A DNA stretch of 34,444 nucleotides from an uncultured Clostridia bacterium. GTDB taxonomy: Bacteria; Bacillota; Clostridia; Oscillospirales; Ruminococcaceae. Both the position numbers and the translations under genes were made by a program. The notes under the pieces are model-generated. The model was not told the origin of the DNA. It searched no databases and was given only the letters and a program-made list of their open reading frames with translations. This document shows, in pieces, positions 8,393-15,819 of the stretch. The DNA is taken from the NCBI GenBank assembly GCA_947632425.1, contig CANRPG010000001.1, forward strand, positions 1 through 34,444. Reading direction: 5' to 3'. The stretch's first letter is position 1, and every line of letters begins with the position of its first letter.

Positions 8393-9043
8393 ATGCCTGA
8401 ATTTCTTACTTTGCGGCTTATAAACAAATATTCGCTGCTTTCAAATGCGCAGAAGCGCAAAAAGATGTTTGCATTTATGCGGCTTGAAGAAATGCTGGAT
8501 AAGCTGTTCAAGTTTGTGGTGCTTATAGGTATGTTTTTGTGCATTTGGTGGAACATAAACGCCATAAAAGAGGGCAGAGTGGTCTACGGCGTTATTGATA
8601 CCGCGATAGAGTGGGTGGTATACCCTATTGCTCTGTACTGCGAGATACTTGCTGTAAAACGTGGCAGCAGCGTGGGTCTTGTGCTGTTTATTGTAACAAA
8701 CCTTGTGATATTTTTCCACACGCCGACATACAGCCTTACAAACGTGTGGAGCATACTTTTCGTGATAGTTGCGGCGCGGCTGGAGGCGTTTTCAAAGCTG
8801 CCGGGCTACCCGAAATTCAGCGATGACTTAGATGCCAAACGCGTTAGCGACGAGCAGGAATATCTTGCACGAAGCAAGGGCGAGAAAACGGGCAAGCCCA
8901 AAAGCGCGGCAGCGGTGCAGAACGATTATTACGACATGATACTAAACGGCAAGATAGAGTATGACAAAGCCGACACGGGTATCAAAAAGGGCGAAATGGA
9001 TACCCTTGAAGTGCCCGATGACTTGGGGGATAACGATGCTTGA
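8393..9043 (+). CDS. Membrane protein of unknown family, paralogue 1 of 3
   Basis: This 216-residue protein has an N-terminal cytosolic segment, about four hydrophobic helices between residues 38 and 128, a KLPGYPKF motif at 135-142 and a charged C-terminal tail ending MDTLEVPDDLGDNDA. The same plan (four helices, LxGYPxF directly after the last helix, acidic tail) recurs in the next two genes, so the three look like diverged tandem duplicates. I do not recognise the family. The gene follows the 44-aa gene by 5 nt and its stop overlaps the next start by 8 nt. Confidence 0.82.
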   Translation: MPEFLTLRLINKYSLLSNAQKRKKMFAFMRLEEMLDKLFKFVVLIGMFLCIWWNINAIKEGRVVYGVIDTAIEWVVYPIALYCEILAVKRGSSVGLVLFIVTNLVIFFHTPTYSLTNVWSILFVIVAARLEAFSKLPGYPKFSDDLDAKRVSDEQEYLARSKGEKTGKPKSAAAVQNDYYDMILNGKIEYDKADTGIKKGEMDTLEVPDDLGDNDA

Positions 9044-9728
9044 AGTCATAGTTAAAAAATATCAGGCGCGGTATGATATGCTGCCGGACATCGAAAAATG
9101 CACGCTGAAAAAAGAGCTTGACGGCTCGGTAGAGCGCTGCATGACGGTGTATATGTGGCTGTTTATAGTGCTGCTGATGTTCTCGGGCATACTGGGCTGG
9201 ACGGTGTTTATCGGCGAGGGGCAGAAGTATGACCTTTCGCGGCTGACGCTTGGCAGCAAGGAACTGCCGTTTCTGGTGTTCATACCGCTGCTTTACATAC
9301 CCATGATAGCGTGGGCGAGGGCGGCAAAAAACTGCATTCCTATGTATGTTATGTTTCTTTTGTCGATAGTCGGCGCGGTGTGCACCAAGGGCATATTGCT
9401 GCTTTTGACTATATTTTGCATATACTTTATAACGGCAGAAGTAAAGGTCAAGGCGCTCTCGCGGCTGGAAGGCTACCCTGCATTTGCAGAAAAGCAGAAA
9501 GAAGGCTATGCGCAGGGGCTTACCTTTGAGCAGATTGCAGCCATTGACCGCATAGACGACAGAGAGCTTGACAGCAAGGCGGCGCAGGAGCTTAAAAAGC
9601 GCGTTCTCAGCGGCGATGAAGATGCGCTGAAAGAACTTGGCATAAAGCAGCAAAGCGAGGAAATGGACGTGCTGTACGTTCCCGAAAATATTGATATGGG
9701 AGAGAGCGATGTTTCAGAGGATTGTTGA
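9036..9728 (+). CDS. Membrane protein of unknown family, paralogue 2 of 3
   Basis: The start is set at ATG 9036 (MLEVIVKKYQ), with GGGGGA 5 nt upstream; an earlier in-frame start at 8961 would lie deep in the previous gene. The 230-residue product has about four hydrophobic segments between residues 38 and 135, then RLEGYPAF at 143-150 and a long charged tail with MDVLYVPENIDMG near the end, parallel to MDTLEVPDD in paralogue 1. The likely place is the cytoplasmic membrane with a cytosolic tail. It overlaps its left neighbour by 8 nt and its right neighbour by 20 nt. Function is unknown. Confidence 0.82.
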   Translation: MLEVIVKKYQARYDMLPDIEKCTLKKELDGSVERCMTVYMWLFIVLLMFSGILGWTVFIGEGQKYDLSRLTLGSKELPFLVFIPLLYIPMIAWARAAKNCIPMYVMFLLSIVGAVCTKGILLLLTIFCIYFITAEVKVKALSRLEGYPAFAEKQKEGYAQGLTFEQIAAIDRIDDRELDSKAAQELKKRVLSGDEDALKELGIKQQSEEMDVLYVPENIDMGESDVSEDC

Positions 9729-10629
9729 CGGCGAAAGCGCAAAATATTTCGATCTTTCGCGCGAAGATAAGATAATAAAACTGCGCGAGGTGCAGAAGAC
9801 CGAGGGAAAAATATCCGACCTGATGTGGTTTTTAGCGGTAATAATGGTGATAGTCGGGCTGTGGATGTCGCAGTATTTCGGCTATGGGGAAATAGAGTTC
9901 GCGGTGGTGTTCTTCGCGGTCGCAAACTCTGCTATGGTGGCGTTTGCAAGGTCTTCAAAAAATACAGCGCCGCTGTATGTGCTGCTGGGCGTTACGCTGC
10001 TCTCGGCAATTGCAACTTTGGGCGTATATACTGTGTTTTTTGTGTATGATGCGGTATTTATATGGGCGGAACTGCGGCTTATTGCTATGAAAAACCTGCC
10101 CGGCTATCCTTTGTTTGAAGAAGCAAATACCGACAGAATGGATAAAAAGCTTACCGAGAAGCAGCTTTACGCATACGAAATAAAACAGCTGAGTGATATA
10201 AATTCTACACAAGAGCAGAAAATGCAGGATAAGCAAAACCTTGACAAGATACTCAGCGGTGAGATGGATCTTGACGAATACCTAGGCGTTGACAAGCTGC
10301 CGGGCGGCGATATGGATAAAGCGAAACAAACGCAGTATGATAAATATGAAGCATCTCTTTCGTATGATGAAAACGGCGACGGAATTTCATTAAACGGCAC
10401 GGTTGACGAATATTTTGACGACATGGAAAAGCGCAGGCGTATACAAGAACAACAGGTAAAAGCAAAAGAAGAGCGGCTTGCGAAAAAAGGTCTTGACGAC
10501 AGTGCGGAGAACTTCTATAGAAAGTTTGAAAGCGGCGGCGGCAAACTGAACGAAAACGCCGCACAGAAAAATATAAAAACAACTTTTCATAAAGCTGTAA
10601 ATTCTACCGATGGAGGTAACAACGGATAA
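9709..10629 (+). CDS. Membrane protein of unknown family, paralogue 3 of 3, with extended tail
   Basis: The start is ATG 9709 (MFQRIVDGES), preceded by GGGAGAG; a TTG at 9691 is the alternative. The 306-residue product has about four hydrophobic segments (residues 38-120) and the shared NLPGYPLF motif at 129-136. Unlike its two relatives it carries a long tail of about 170 residues that is rich in charge and partly helical (EKRRRIQEQQVKAKEERLAKK looks like coiled coil). ARSSKN near residue 80-84 parallels ARAAKN in paralogue 2, which supports common descent. Function is unknown. The stop directly abuts the next ATG. Confidence 0.82.
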   Translation: MFQRIVDGESAKYFDLSREDKIIKLREVQKTEGKISDLMWFLAVIMVIVGLWMSQYFGYGEIEFAVVFFAVANSAMVAFARSSKNTAPLYVLLGVTLLSAIATLGVYTVFFVYDAVFIWAELRLIAMKNLPGYPLFEEANTDRMDKKLTEKQLYAYEIKQLSDINSTQEQKMQDKQNLDKILSGEMDLDEYLGVDKLPGGDMDKAKQTQYDKYEASLSYDENGDGISLNGTVDEYFDDMEKRRRIQEQQVKAKEERLAKKGLDDSAENFYRKFESGGGKLNENAAQKNIKTTFHKAVNSTDGGNNG

Positions 10630-11217
10630 ATGGTTAAGATAAGGATCAGCGGGATAAGAAATGCGGACGATATAGCCTGCGCCAACGAGGTGCAGCCTGC
10701 GTACATAGGTTTCTCATTTTTTGACGGTCTTTACAGGGTGACGGGGAATATCGCTTCAAAGCTGGTTTACAGCCTGCGCCCCGAAATTCAGGCGATAGGA
10801 ATGTTCTGCGACCAGGATATTTCTCAGATAACGCCGCTGCTCTCGGCAGGCATATGCGAGACGGTTGAGCTTTGCGGCGGCGAGAGCGCGGAGTATATAA
10901 AAGCGCTGAAACTTCGCGCTGAAACAAAGGTGATAAAACGCTTTTCACTAAAATGCATAGGCGATGCGGTGAAGATAAACGAAAGCCCTGCCGACTTTGT
11001 TTCTCTGTCGCTGAGGGATATAGCGAGATTCCCGAGCATTACGCAGAGCATTGACAAGCCGTTTTTCGTGACGGGCGACATAACGGCGGATTCGGTGAGG
11101 GAGATAGCGAGGAATTTTTCGCCGTATGCCATAGATGTTGCGATACGCCCCGAGGCAACGCCCGGCGTAAACAGAATGATATTCGGCGGCATATGCTCGG
11201 AAGCTGAAAAATACTGA
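10630..11217 (+). CDS. Degenerate phosphoribosylanthranilate isomerase (TrpF)-like protein
   Basis: This 195-residue protein follows the TrpF barrel pattern from end to end: VKIRISGIRNADDI (normally VKICGITR), PAYIGFSF, IGMFCDQDISQI, ETVELCGGESAEYIKAL (normally VQLHGDE) and, near the C-terminus, SPYAIDVAIRPEATPGVNR (normally VDVSSGVE..PG.KD). The catalytic Cys of the KICG motif is Ser here, the LLD catalytic Asp segment is replaced by FVSLSLRD, and the phosphate-binding GG turn is altered (TGDITADS). Enzymatic TrpF activity is therefore doubtful. No other trp gene is nearby; neighbours are membrane proteins and a glycosidase. It may be a repurposed barrel or a binding protein. GGAGG lies about 13 nt upstream and the ATG directly follows the previous stop. 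Confidence 0.72.
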   Translation: MVKIRISGIRNADDIACANEVQPAYIGFSFFDGLYRVTGNIASKLVYSLRPEIQAIGMFCDQDISQITPLLSAGICETVELCGGESAEYIKALKLRAETKVIKRFSLKCIGDAVKINESPADFVSLSLRDIARFPSITQSIDKPFFVTGDITADSVREIARNFSPYAIDVAIRPEATPGVNRMIFGGICSEAEKY

Positions 11218-11238
11218 CAGAATTTTGGAGAGGATAAT

Positions 11239-12207
11239 ATGGAAAGACTGTTTTGCAAAGGCTACACGTGGGGAGCGTTCGCAAAAAGCGGCGAATATAT
11301 GACAGACTATGCTAAAAAATCAATGCAGAGGCTGTGCAGCGACGGCATTGACTGGATATGCATACCCGTGAACGCCTTTCAGGAAACGTATACTTCGCTG
11401 TGCGTGCACCCTTTATATGGCAGAACGCAGACCGACGAGGACGTTGTGTACGCAATAAATATGGCAAAGGAAATGGGTCTGAAAGTGTGCCTTAAACCTA
11501 TGGTAGACTGCCTTGACGGCGTGTGGCGCGCGAGAATTCATTTTCCCGAAGAGGGCAGGGAAAACTATCTTGACAGGTGGTTTGCATCTTACACGGCGTT
11601 TATGCTGCACTATGCCGCAATTGCGCAGAAAACCGGCTGCGAAATGCTCTGCACCGGCTGCGAGATGGACGGCATGGACGTATGCCATGAAAGAGTGTGC
11701 AAGATGATAGATGCGGTAAGGGAAGTATACCACGGCATTATAATGCACAACATAAACCATGACGACGAGTTCAAATACCCGTGGCTGTCAAAGGTAGATG
11801 TCATAGGTATTTCGGCGTATTACAGGCTTACAGACGGCGACGATGTTAGCCTTGGCAGAATGCTGCGCTCGTGGGACGACATACGCACAAGGCTCATACG
11901 TATGCATGAAAAGTACCAAAGACCTATAATGTTTGCAGAGATAGGCATACGCAACGAGCACGGCTGTTCAAAATACCCGTATGACTTTCACCACCGCGAG
12001 GAAGTGCCGCTGGACGAGGACGAGCAGGCTGATTTTTATCAGTCGGCGCTGCATACATTCTGGGACGAGGACTGGTTCTCGGGGTATTTCTGGTGGGACT
12101 GGAAAGTAAAGCTCACGCCGAGCGCGCAGATACATAAAAACAGAGATTTTACGATATACGGCAAAAAGGCTGAAAGGATACTCAGCAGCTGGTATCTTAC
12201 AAAGTAA
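11239..12207 (+). CDS. GH113-like glycoside hydrolase, cytosolic
   Basis: This 322-residue TIM-barrel protein matches the pattern of glycoside hydrolase family 113, known for beta-mannanases. It begins KGYTWGAF, has a DGIDWICIPVNAFQET strand, then the conserved GLKVCLKPMVDCLDGVWRARI segment. Glu142 in CTGCEMDG is the likely acid/base and Glu234 in MFAEIGIRN the likely nucleophile, placed as in GH113. DWFSGYFWWDWKV near the C-terminus gives the aromatic subsite. There is no signal peptide, so it should act inside the cell on imported oligosaccharides; beta-manno-oligosaccharides are the first guess. GGAGAGG precedes the ATG. It is last in the operon from 8253. The substrate is not settled by sequence. 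Confidence 0.8.
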   Translation: MERLFCKGYTWGAFAKSGEYMTDYAKKSMQRLCSDGIDWICIPVNAFQETYTSLCVHPLYGRTQTDEDVVYAINMAKEMGLKVCLKPMVDCLDGVWRARIHFPEEGRENYLDRWFASYTAFMLHYAAIAQKTGCEMLCTGCEMDGMDVCHERVCKMIDAVREVYHGIIMHNINHDDEFKYPWLSKVDVIGISAYYRLTDGDDVSLGRMLRSWDDIRTRLIRMHEKYQRPIMFAEIGIRNEHGCSKYPYDFHHREEVPLDEDEQADFYQSALHTFWDEDWFSGYFWWDWKVKLTPSAQIHKNRDFTIYGKKAERILSSWYLTK

Positions 12208-12239
12208 GCGATTGTAATCAAATTGTAGTCGTTTTGTCG

Positions 12240-12306
12240 TTGCATTGATACCGTATTATGTGTTATAATATACCTTGAAGCATTATGACATACCAAAGCG
12301 GTATGT
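12240..12306 (+). promoter_or_regulatory. Promoter and leader hairpin of the L,D-transpeptidase gene
   Basis: TTGCAT (12240-12245), an 18-nt spacer and TATAAT (12264-12269) with an extended TGTTATAAT. Downstream, ACATACC (12288-12294) and GGTATGT (12300-12306) form a perfect 7-bp inverted repeat with a 5-nt loop, followed by TTT. It could be an operator or a weak attenuator ahead of the ATG at 12335. Confidence 0.65.
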
Positions 12307-12334
12307 TTTACAATAGAAACGAAAGGACACAGCT

Positions 12335-14116
12335 ATGGAGAAGGATTTTGACATCTCGGCAAATACAGGCGGTCTTGACTCTGTGCTTTCCGCAGGCTCA
12401 GCTTCGCAGCAGGAGCGGCAGAAAAAAGCGCAGATGATGGCCCGGCAGATAGCTATGAATATGGGCGATGACGATGACGACTATGTGCCGCAAAGCTCAA
12501 AGCAGGCGGAAGAACCCACAAGGGAGCGAACGCTGGCGCAGCGACCCGTAAGGGCATCTTCGCAGGGGGCGAGACCCAAGAGCGGCAGCAGCGCAAACCG
12601 TTCAAGGTCTGCATCACAAAGCCGCAGCAGTTCAAACAGAAACTATTCGGGCAGCAGAAAGAGCAGCGGCAAAAAGCGCAGAAGGAAGAAGAAGTCATCG
12701 GGCGCAGGCGCTACTATAGGCTTTCTGCTGGGATTTATCGTTGTTTTGCTGGGCGTTGGTTACTTTATAGGGCTGATACTCACAAACGGCACGTTTTTGC
12801 CCAACACAACGATAAACGGCGTTGACGTCAGCAAGATGACTCTCGCGGAGGCGACCGAGCTTCTGAAACCCGAGGAAGTGCCGGGGCTTGTTCTTACAAA
12901 GAAAGACGGCACTGCGATAACTATAAGCGCAAGCGAGTTTGACTACAAAGACGACACCGAACAGCAGGTGCAGAGGATATACTCGGATATTGACCGCAAG
13001 ATGTGGTTCAAGTCGCTGTTTTCAACGTTTGACTATAGATTCAAGGCGAACGTTACGTATGATGAATCAAAGCTCACGCAGGCGCTTGACAAGATAGTGT
13101 GGGGCGTTACTGAGCCTAAGAATGCATATATAGCGCATACCGAAGAAGGCTTTATAATAGTTGATGCCACCGAGGGCGACACGCTCGATTACAGCAAGCT
13201 CAAACCGTTTATACTCGATAAAGTGCATAACGATATATTCAATATAAATATTGCCGACTGCGACTGCTTCTACAAGGCGGAAATTCAGGCGGAGGATCTT
13301 GAGGATCAGCTGGCGTTCTACCAGAAGCTCGGCGATTTTACCGTAACTATAGACTTCGACTATACAAAAGAGCTGCTTACCCTTGAAGATTACAGCACTT
13401 GGATGAAGTTCAGCGAGGACGGCACATCTTACACGGTAAACAAAGATGAGGTAGCGCAGTATGTGGGTCATCTTGCGGATATTTATGATACCTACGGCAC
13501 CGCGAGGGATTTCCACGCGACCTTGCAGGGCGATATAACGGTAGACCAGGGCGCGCAGGGCACCTACGGCTGGAAGATGGATCAGGCAAAGACCACCGAC
13601 GAGCTTATTAAAGCGCTTGAAGCAGGCGAGAGCGTGACTCTCGATCCGATATATGAATCACGCTACGATAAAGAAGGCTATGCGTATTTCACCTATGCAG
13701 GACTTGAAAGCGCGCGCTCGGCAGAGTCTGATATAGGCGATACCTACATCGAGGTAGACCTTACCGCGCAGCATATGTGGTATTATCAGAACGGCGAAGT
13801 GCTGTTCGAGACCGACCAGATAGTTTCGGGTCTGTATTCTGAGCCGAAAAGAGTTACACCCGAGGGCGTTTACGAGATACTTGAAAAGCAAAGCCCTTAC
13901 AAAATGTCGGGCGACGGCTATACCAACGTTCCGTGTACCTACTGGATGAGAGCATCGTATGAGGGCATAGGCTTCCACGACCTGAGCAGATATTCATACG
14001 GCGGAAAGGTTTATCTGACAGACGGTTCGCACGGCTGCATAAACATGAAGTATGCCGAAGCGCAGAAGCTTTACAGCCTTGTTGCAGTGGGCACGCCGGT
14101 GGTAATGTACTACTAA
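12335..14116 (+). CDS. Membrane-anchored L,D-transpeptidase (YkuD domain)
   Basis: This 593-residue protein cross-links peptidoglycan. It has a long cytosolic N-terminus: acidic DDDDD near 45-49, then a Ser/Arg/Lys-rich disordered stretch from 60 to 122. One membrane helix follows at about 125-149. Outside there is a VanW/PG_binding_4-type region starting at TINGVDVSKMTLAEA (159-173), and the C-terminal YkuD domain from about 470. The catalytic motif SHGCINM (565-571) gives Cys568, and GFHD gives His548. The expected reaction joins stem peptides by 3-3 links. GAAAGGA precedes the ATG. The gene is alone between its own promoter and terminator. The phospho-acceptor-like Ser-rich tail could be a kinase target, but that is speculation. 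Confidence 0.93.
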   Translation: MEKDFDISANTGGLDSVLSAGSASQQERQKKAQMMARQIAMNMGDDDDDYVPQSSKQAEEPTRERTLAQRPVRASSQGARPKSGSSANRSRSASQSRSSSNRNYSGSRKSSGKKRRRKKKSSGAGATIGFLLGFIVVLLGVGYFIGLILTNGTFLPNTTINGVDVSKMTLAEATELLKPEEVPGLVLTKKDGTAITISASEFDYKDDTEQQVQRIYSDIDRKMWFKSLFSTFDYRFKANVTYDESKLTQALDKIVWGVTEPKNAYIAHTEEGFIIVDATEGDTLDYSKLKPFILDKVHNDIFNINIADCDCFYKAEIQAEDLEDQLAFYQKLGDFTVTIDFDYTKELLTLEDYSTWMKFSEDGTSYTVNKDEVAQYVGHLADIYDTYGTARDFHATLQGDITVDQGAQGTYGWKMDQAKTTDELIKALEAGESVTLDPIYESRYDKEGYAYFTYAGLESARSAESDIGDTYIEVDLTAQHMWYYQNGEVLFETDQIVSGLYSEPKRVTPEGVYEILEKQSPYKMSGDGYTNVPCTYWMRASYEGIGFHDLSRYSYGGKVYLTDGSHGCINMKYAEAQKLYSLVAVGTPVVMYY

Positions 14117-14144
14117 TTGCTCAGAGGTTTACAATTGAACAACA

Positions 14145-14180
14145 CAAAAGCGATCCGGCTAAAATCGGGTCGCTTTTTTG
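14145..14180 (+). terminator. Rho-independent terminator after the L,D-transpeptidase gene
   Basis: AGCGATCCG (14149-14157) pairs with CGGGTCGCT (14166-14174) over 9 bp with one G-T pair and an 8-nt loop. AAAA before the stem and TTTTTT after it (14174-14179) extend and complete the signal. Confidence 0.9.
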
Positions 14181-14522
14181 TTTTTTGTGGATACGCGCAT
14201 GGTGTTCGCAGAGTATATCACTATACGAAAGATAATAATTATCAGCAAATAATTGAGCAAAACCAGTTGTTCGCAATATTTCTGACCAGTAATATTATTT
14301 TTATATTTGTTAAAAAGCGGCTGAAATAAATATCATGCCCTGCACACTCTTTGGAAGGAGTGACCATTTTTTTGACTGCAAAAGGCATAAAAAGAGTTAT
14401 GTTTTCGGCAAACACAACTTCGTTGACAATATTTACATTTGTAATTAAACAATTATATACATTTCTATATATATTAAACAGCCGTCACAATAAAATATCG
14501 GGAAATAATATTAAATTTCTAC
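14181..14522. other. AT-rich intergenic region with no supported gene
   Basis: This stretch separates the transpeptidase terminator from the Tad promoter. It holds only short frames without convincing start sites, a GGAAGGAG at 14353-14360 with no good frame behind it, and a lone TTGACA at 14423-14428 with no well-spaced -10. Regulatory protein sites may be present but I cannot identify any. Confidence 0.5.
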
Positions 14523-14551
14523 TTGATTTTTGTTTCGTATAGTGATATAAT
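14523..14551 (+). promoter_or_regulatory. Sigma-A promoter of the Tad operon
   Basis: TTGATT (14523-14528), a 17-nt spacer and TATAAT (14546-14551), with TGA before the -10 (extended form). Transcription should start near 14558, leaving a leader of about 118 nt before the ATG at 14676. It is the only convincing promoter seen for the long gene train that follows. Confidence 0.82.
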
Positions 14552-14557
14552 AAAAGA

Positions 14558-14675
14558 AAGTATGCTATCTTGTCGAAAGAATGTATTTTGCAGGGTAATT
14601 GCATAAAAGTCCGATGCGCTGCCGCACAGACCTGCGCAGGGAGCGCGGACTCAATATCATTAAGAGGGTGCATTC
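14558..14675 (+). promoter_or_regulatory. Structured 5' leader of the Tad operon
   Basis: AGTCC (14608-14612) plus GCGCT (14616-14620) pair with AGCGC (14642-14646) plus GGACT (14647-14651), giving a 10-bp stem with a 3-nt bulge. The loop holds a perfect 10-nt palindrome, CCTGCGCAGG (14631-14640). TGCGC at 14615-14619 could instead pair with GCGCA inside that palindrome, so two structures compete. There is no T-run after the stem, so it is not a simple terminator. It matches no riboswitch class that I recognise. AGAGGGTG is the ribosome binding site. Confidence 0.5.
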
Positions 14676-15791
14676 ATGAAGCTGTTACTGTTGGATAAAG
14701 ACGTCGGTTACTTAAAGCGCGTTAAACTTTACTTGGAAAAGAAACATTCCGATATACAGATAAAAATATACGACAGTCAGGAGTCTGCAACAGCAGCCAT
14801 TTCTGATGAGAGATTTGACGTTGTGCTGTTCGACAGCGCTTTTGCATCTGAGGACATAGGCGCATATGAACTTGCAGGTGATGCTGCCTTTGCGTATATT
14901 TCGGGAACAAATGAAGTGATTGATAATAAAGACACTATCTTCAAGTATTGTACTGTTTCGGAAATGTACTCAAAGATATGCTCTTTATATGAAAAGAAGA
15001 AGAACAGGATAATCAAGTCGCACAATGAAGATGATCAGCAGGAAAAAGACATTGAGGTTATAACATTTTTGCCGGTTCACGGCGGAGCAGGCAGTTCAAC
15101 AATGGCGTCTGCGTGCGCTATATCTCTGGCAGATGAACACGAAGTGCTTTACATAGACCTTGAACAGAGACCTACAGATTCGGTGCTGTTTGACAACGGG
15201 TGCAGCAAAGGTATTACCGATATAGTTGCGCTTATGAAAACCAAGTATTCTGATGCCGCATTGTATAATCTGCTCAGCGAGGCAATACAGAAAGATCGCA
15301 AGCAGAGCTTTGGCAGGGTATCATATATCAAGGGCTTCACCAACATTATGGAAGGCGCCTCGATGACACCTCAGTGCATTACAACGCTGATAGATGTTAT
15401 AAGAAGCAAATTCAGCTTCAGGTATGTGGTAATAGATGCCGATTTTATAGTAGGTCCACTGCTGAAAGCTGTGATACTTTCTTCGGACAAGCTGATATTT
15501 GTATCTTCCGGCTCAGATATTTCAAATCTGAAGCTGGAGGGCATACACAGGTATCTCGATGTGCTTTCGAGAGAAGCAGAGAATATGCCGCGTAAATATA
15601 TACTGTTTAATCAGTATTACGGCGTTGAAAACGAGCAGACGGTCGTGCGCGATATGGAAGTTATCGCACGGCTGGGAAGATACCGCACCGATGATAAGTC
15701 ACGCATAACCACTCAGCAGATAATAGATGAGGTAACAAATAAAAATGTATTCGCACGGCTGAGGGCAAAGCCGGCGATGCTTGGAAATTAG
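14676..15791 (+). CDS. tadZ: TadZ/CpaE-like pilus localisation protein
   Basis: This 371-residue protein has the TadZ layout: a receiver-like N-terminal domain (MKLLLLDKDV start, Asp53 in VVLFDS) and a ParA/MinD-like P-loop domain from about residue 127. TadZ proteins place the Tad assembly machine in the cell. The nucleotide motif is HGGAGSST (135-142) instead of KGGxGKT: both lysines of the deviant Walker A are missing, which fits the known atypical TadZ group. LYIDLEQRPTD (about 155-166) is the next ParA-type motif. AGAGGGTG lies 9 nt upstream of the ATG. It is the first gene after the Tad promoter and its end overlaps an upstream alternative start of tadA. Confidence 0.87.
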   Translation: MKLLLLDKDVGYLKRVKLYLEKKHSDIQIKIYDSQESATAAISDERFDVVLFDSAFASEDIGAYELAGDAAFAYISGTNEVIDNKDTIFKYCTVSEMYSKICSLYEKKKNRIIKSHNEDDQQEKDIEVITFLPVHGGAGSSTMASACAISLADEHEVLYIDLEQRPTDSVLFDNGCSKGITDIVALMKTKYSDAALYNLLSEAIQKDRKQSFGRVSYIKGFTNIMEGASMTPQCITTLIDVIRSKFSFRYVVIDADFIVGPLLKAVILSSDKLIFVSSGSDISNLKLEGIHRYLDVLSREAENMPRKYILFNQYYGVENEQTVVRDMEVIARLGRYRTDDKSRITTQQIIDEVTNKNVFARLRAKPAMLGN

Positions 15792-15819
15792 CCGAAAATT
15801 TTGCGCGGGAGTCAGATAT

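Noticed and set aside
8982..9653. Long minus-strand frame of 223 codons
   Set aside because: It is a shadow of the real membrane-protein gene on the plus strand, with no ribosome site and a composition unlike a natural protein.
14117..14329. 70-codon frame after the L,D-transpeptidase gene
   Set aside because: It begins directly after the stop codon, has no ribosome binding site and runs through the terminator stem and T-run.
14423..14428. TTGACA as a second promoter upstream of the Tad genes
   Set aside because: No acceptable -10 hexamer stands 16-18 nt downstream, and a far better promoter lies at 14523-14551.
14351..14542. 63-codon frame in the gap before the Tad promoter
   Set aside because: The start would be TTG or GTG with the GGAAGGAG overlapping or badly spaced, the composition is that of AT-rich non-coding DNA and the frame runs into the Tad -35 element.
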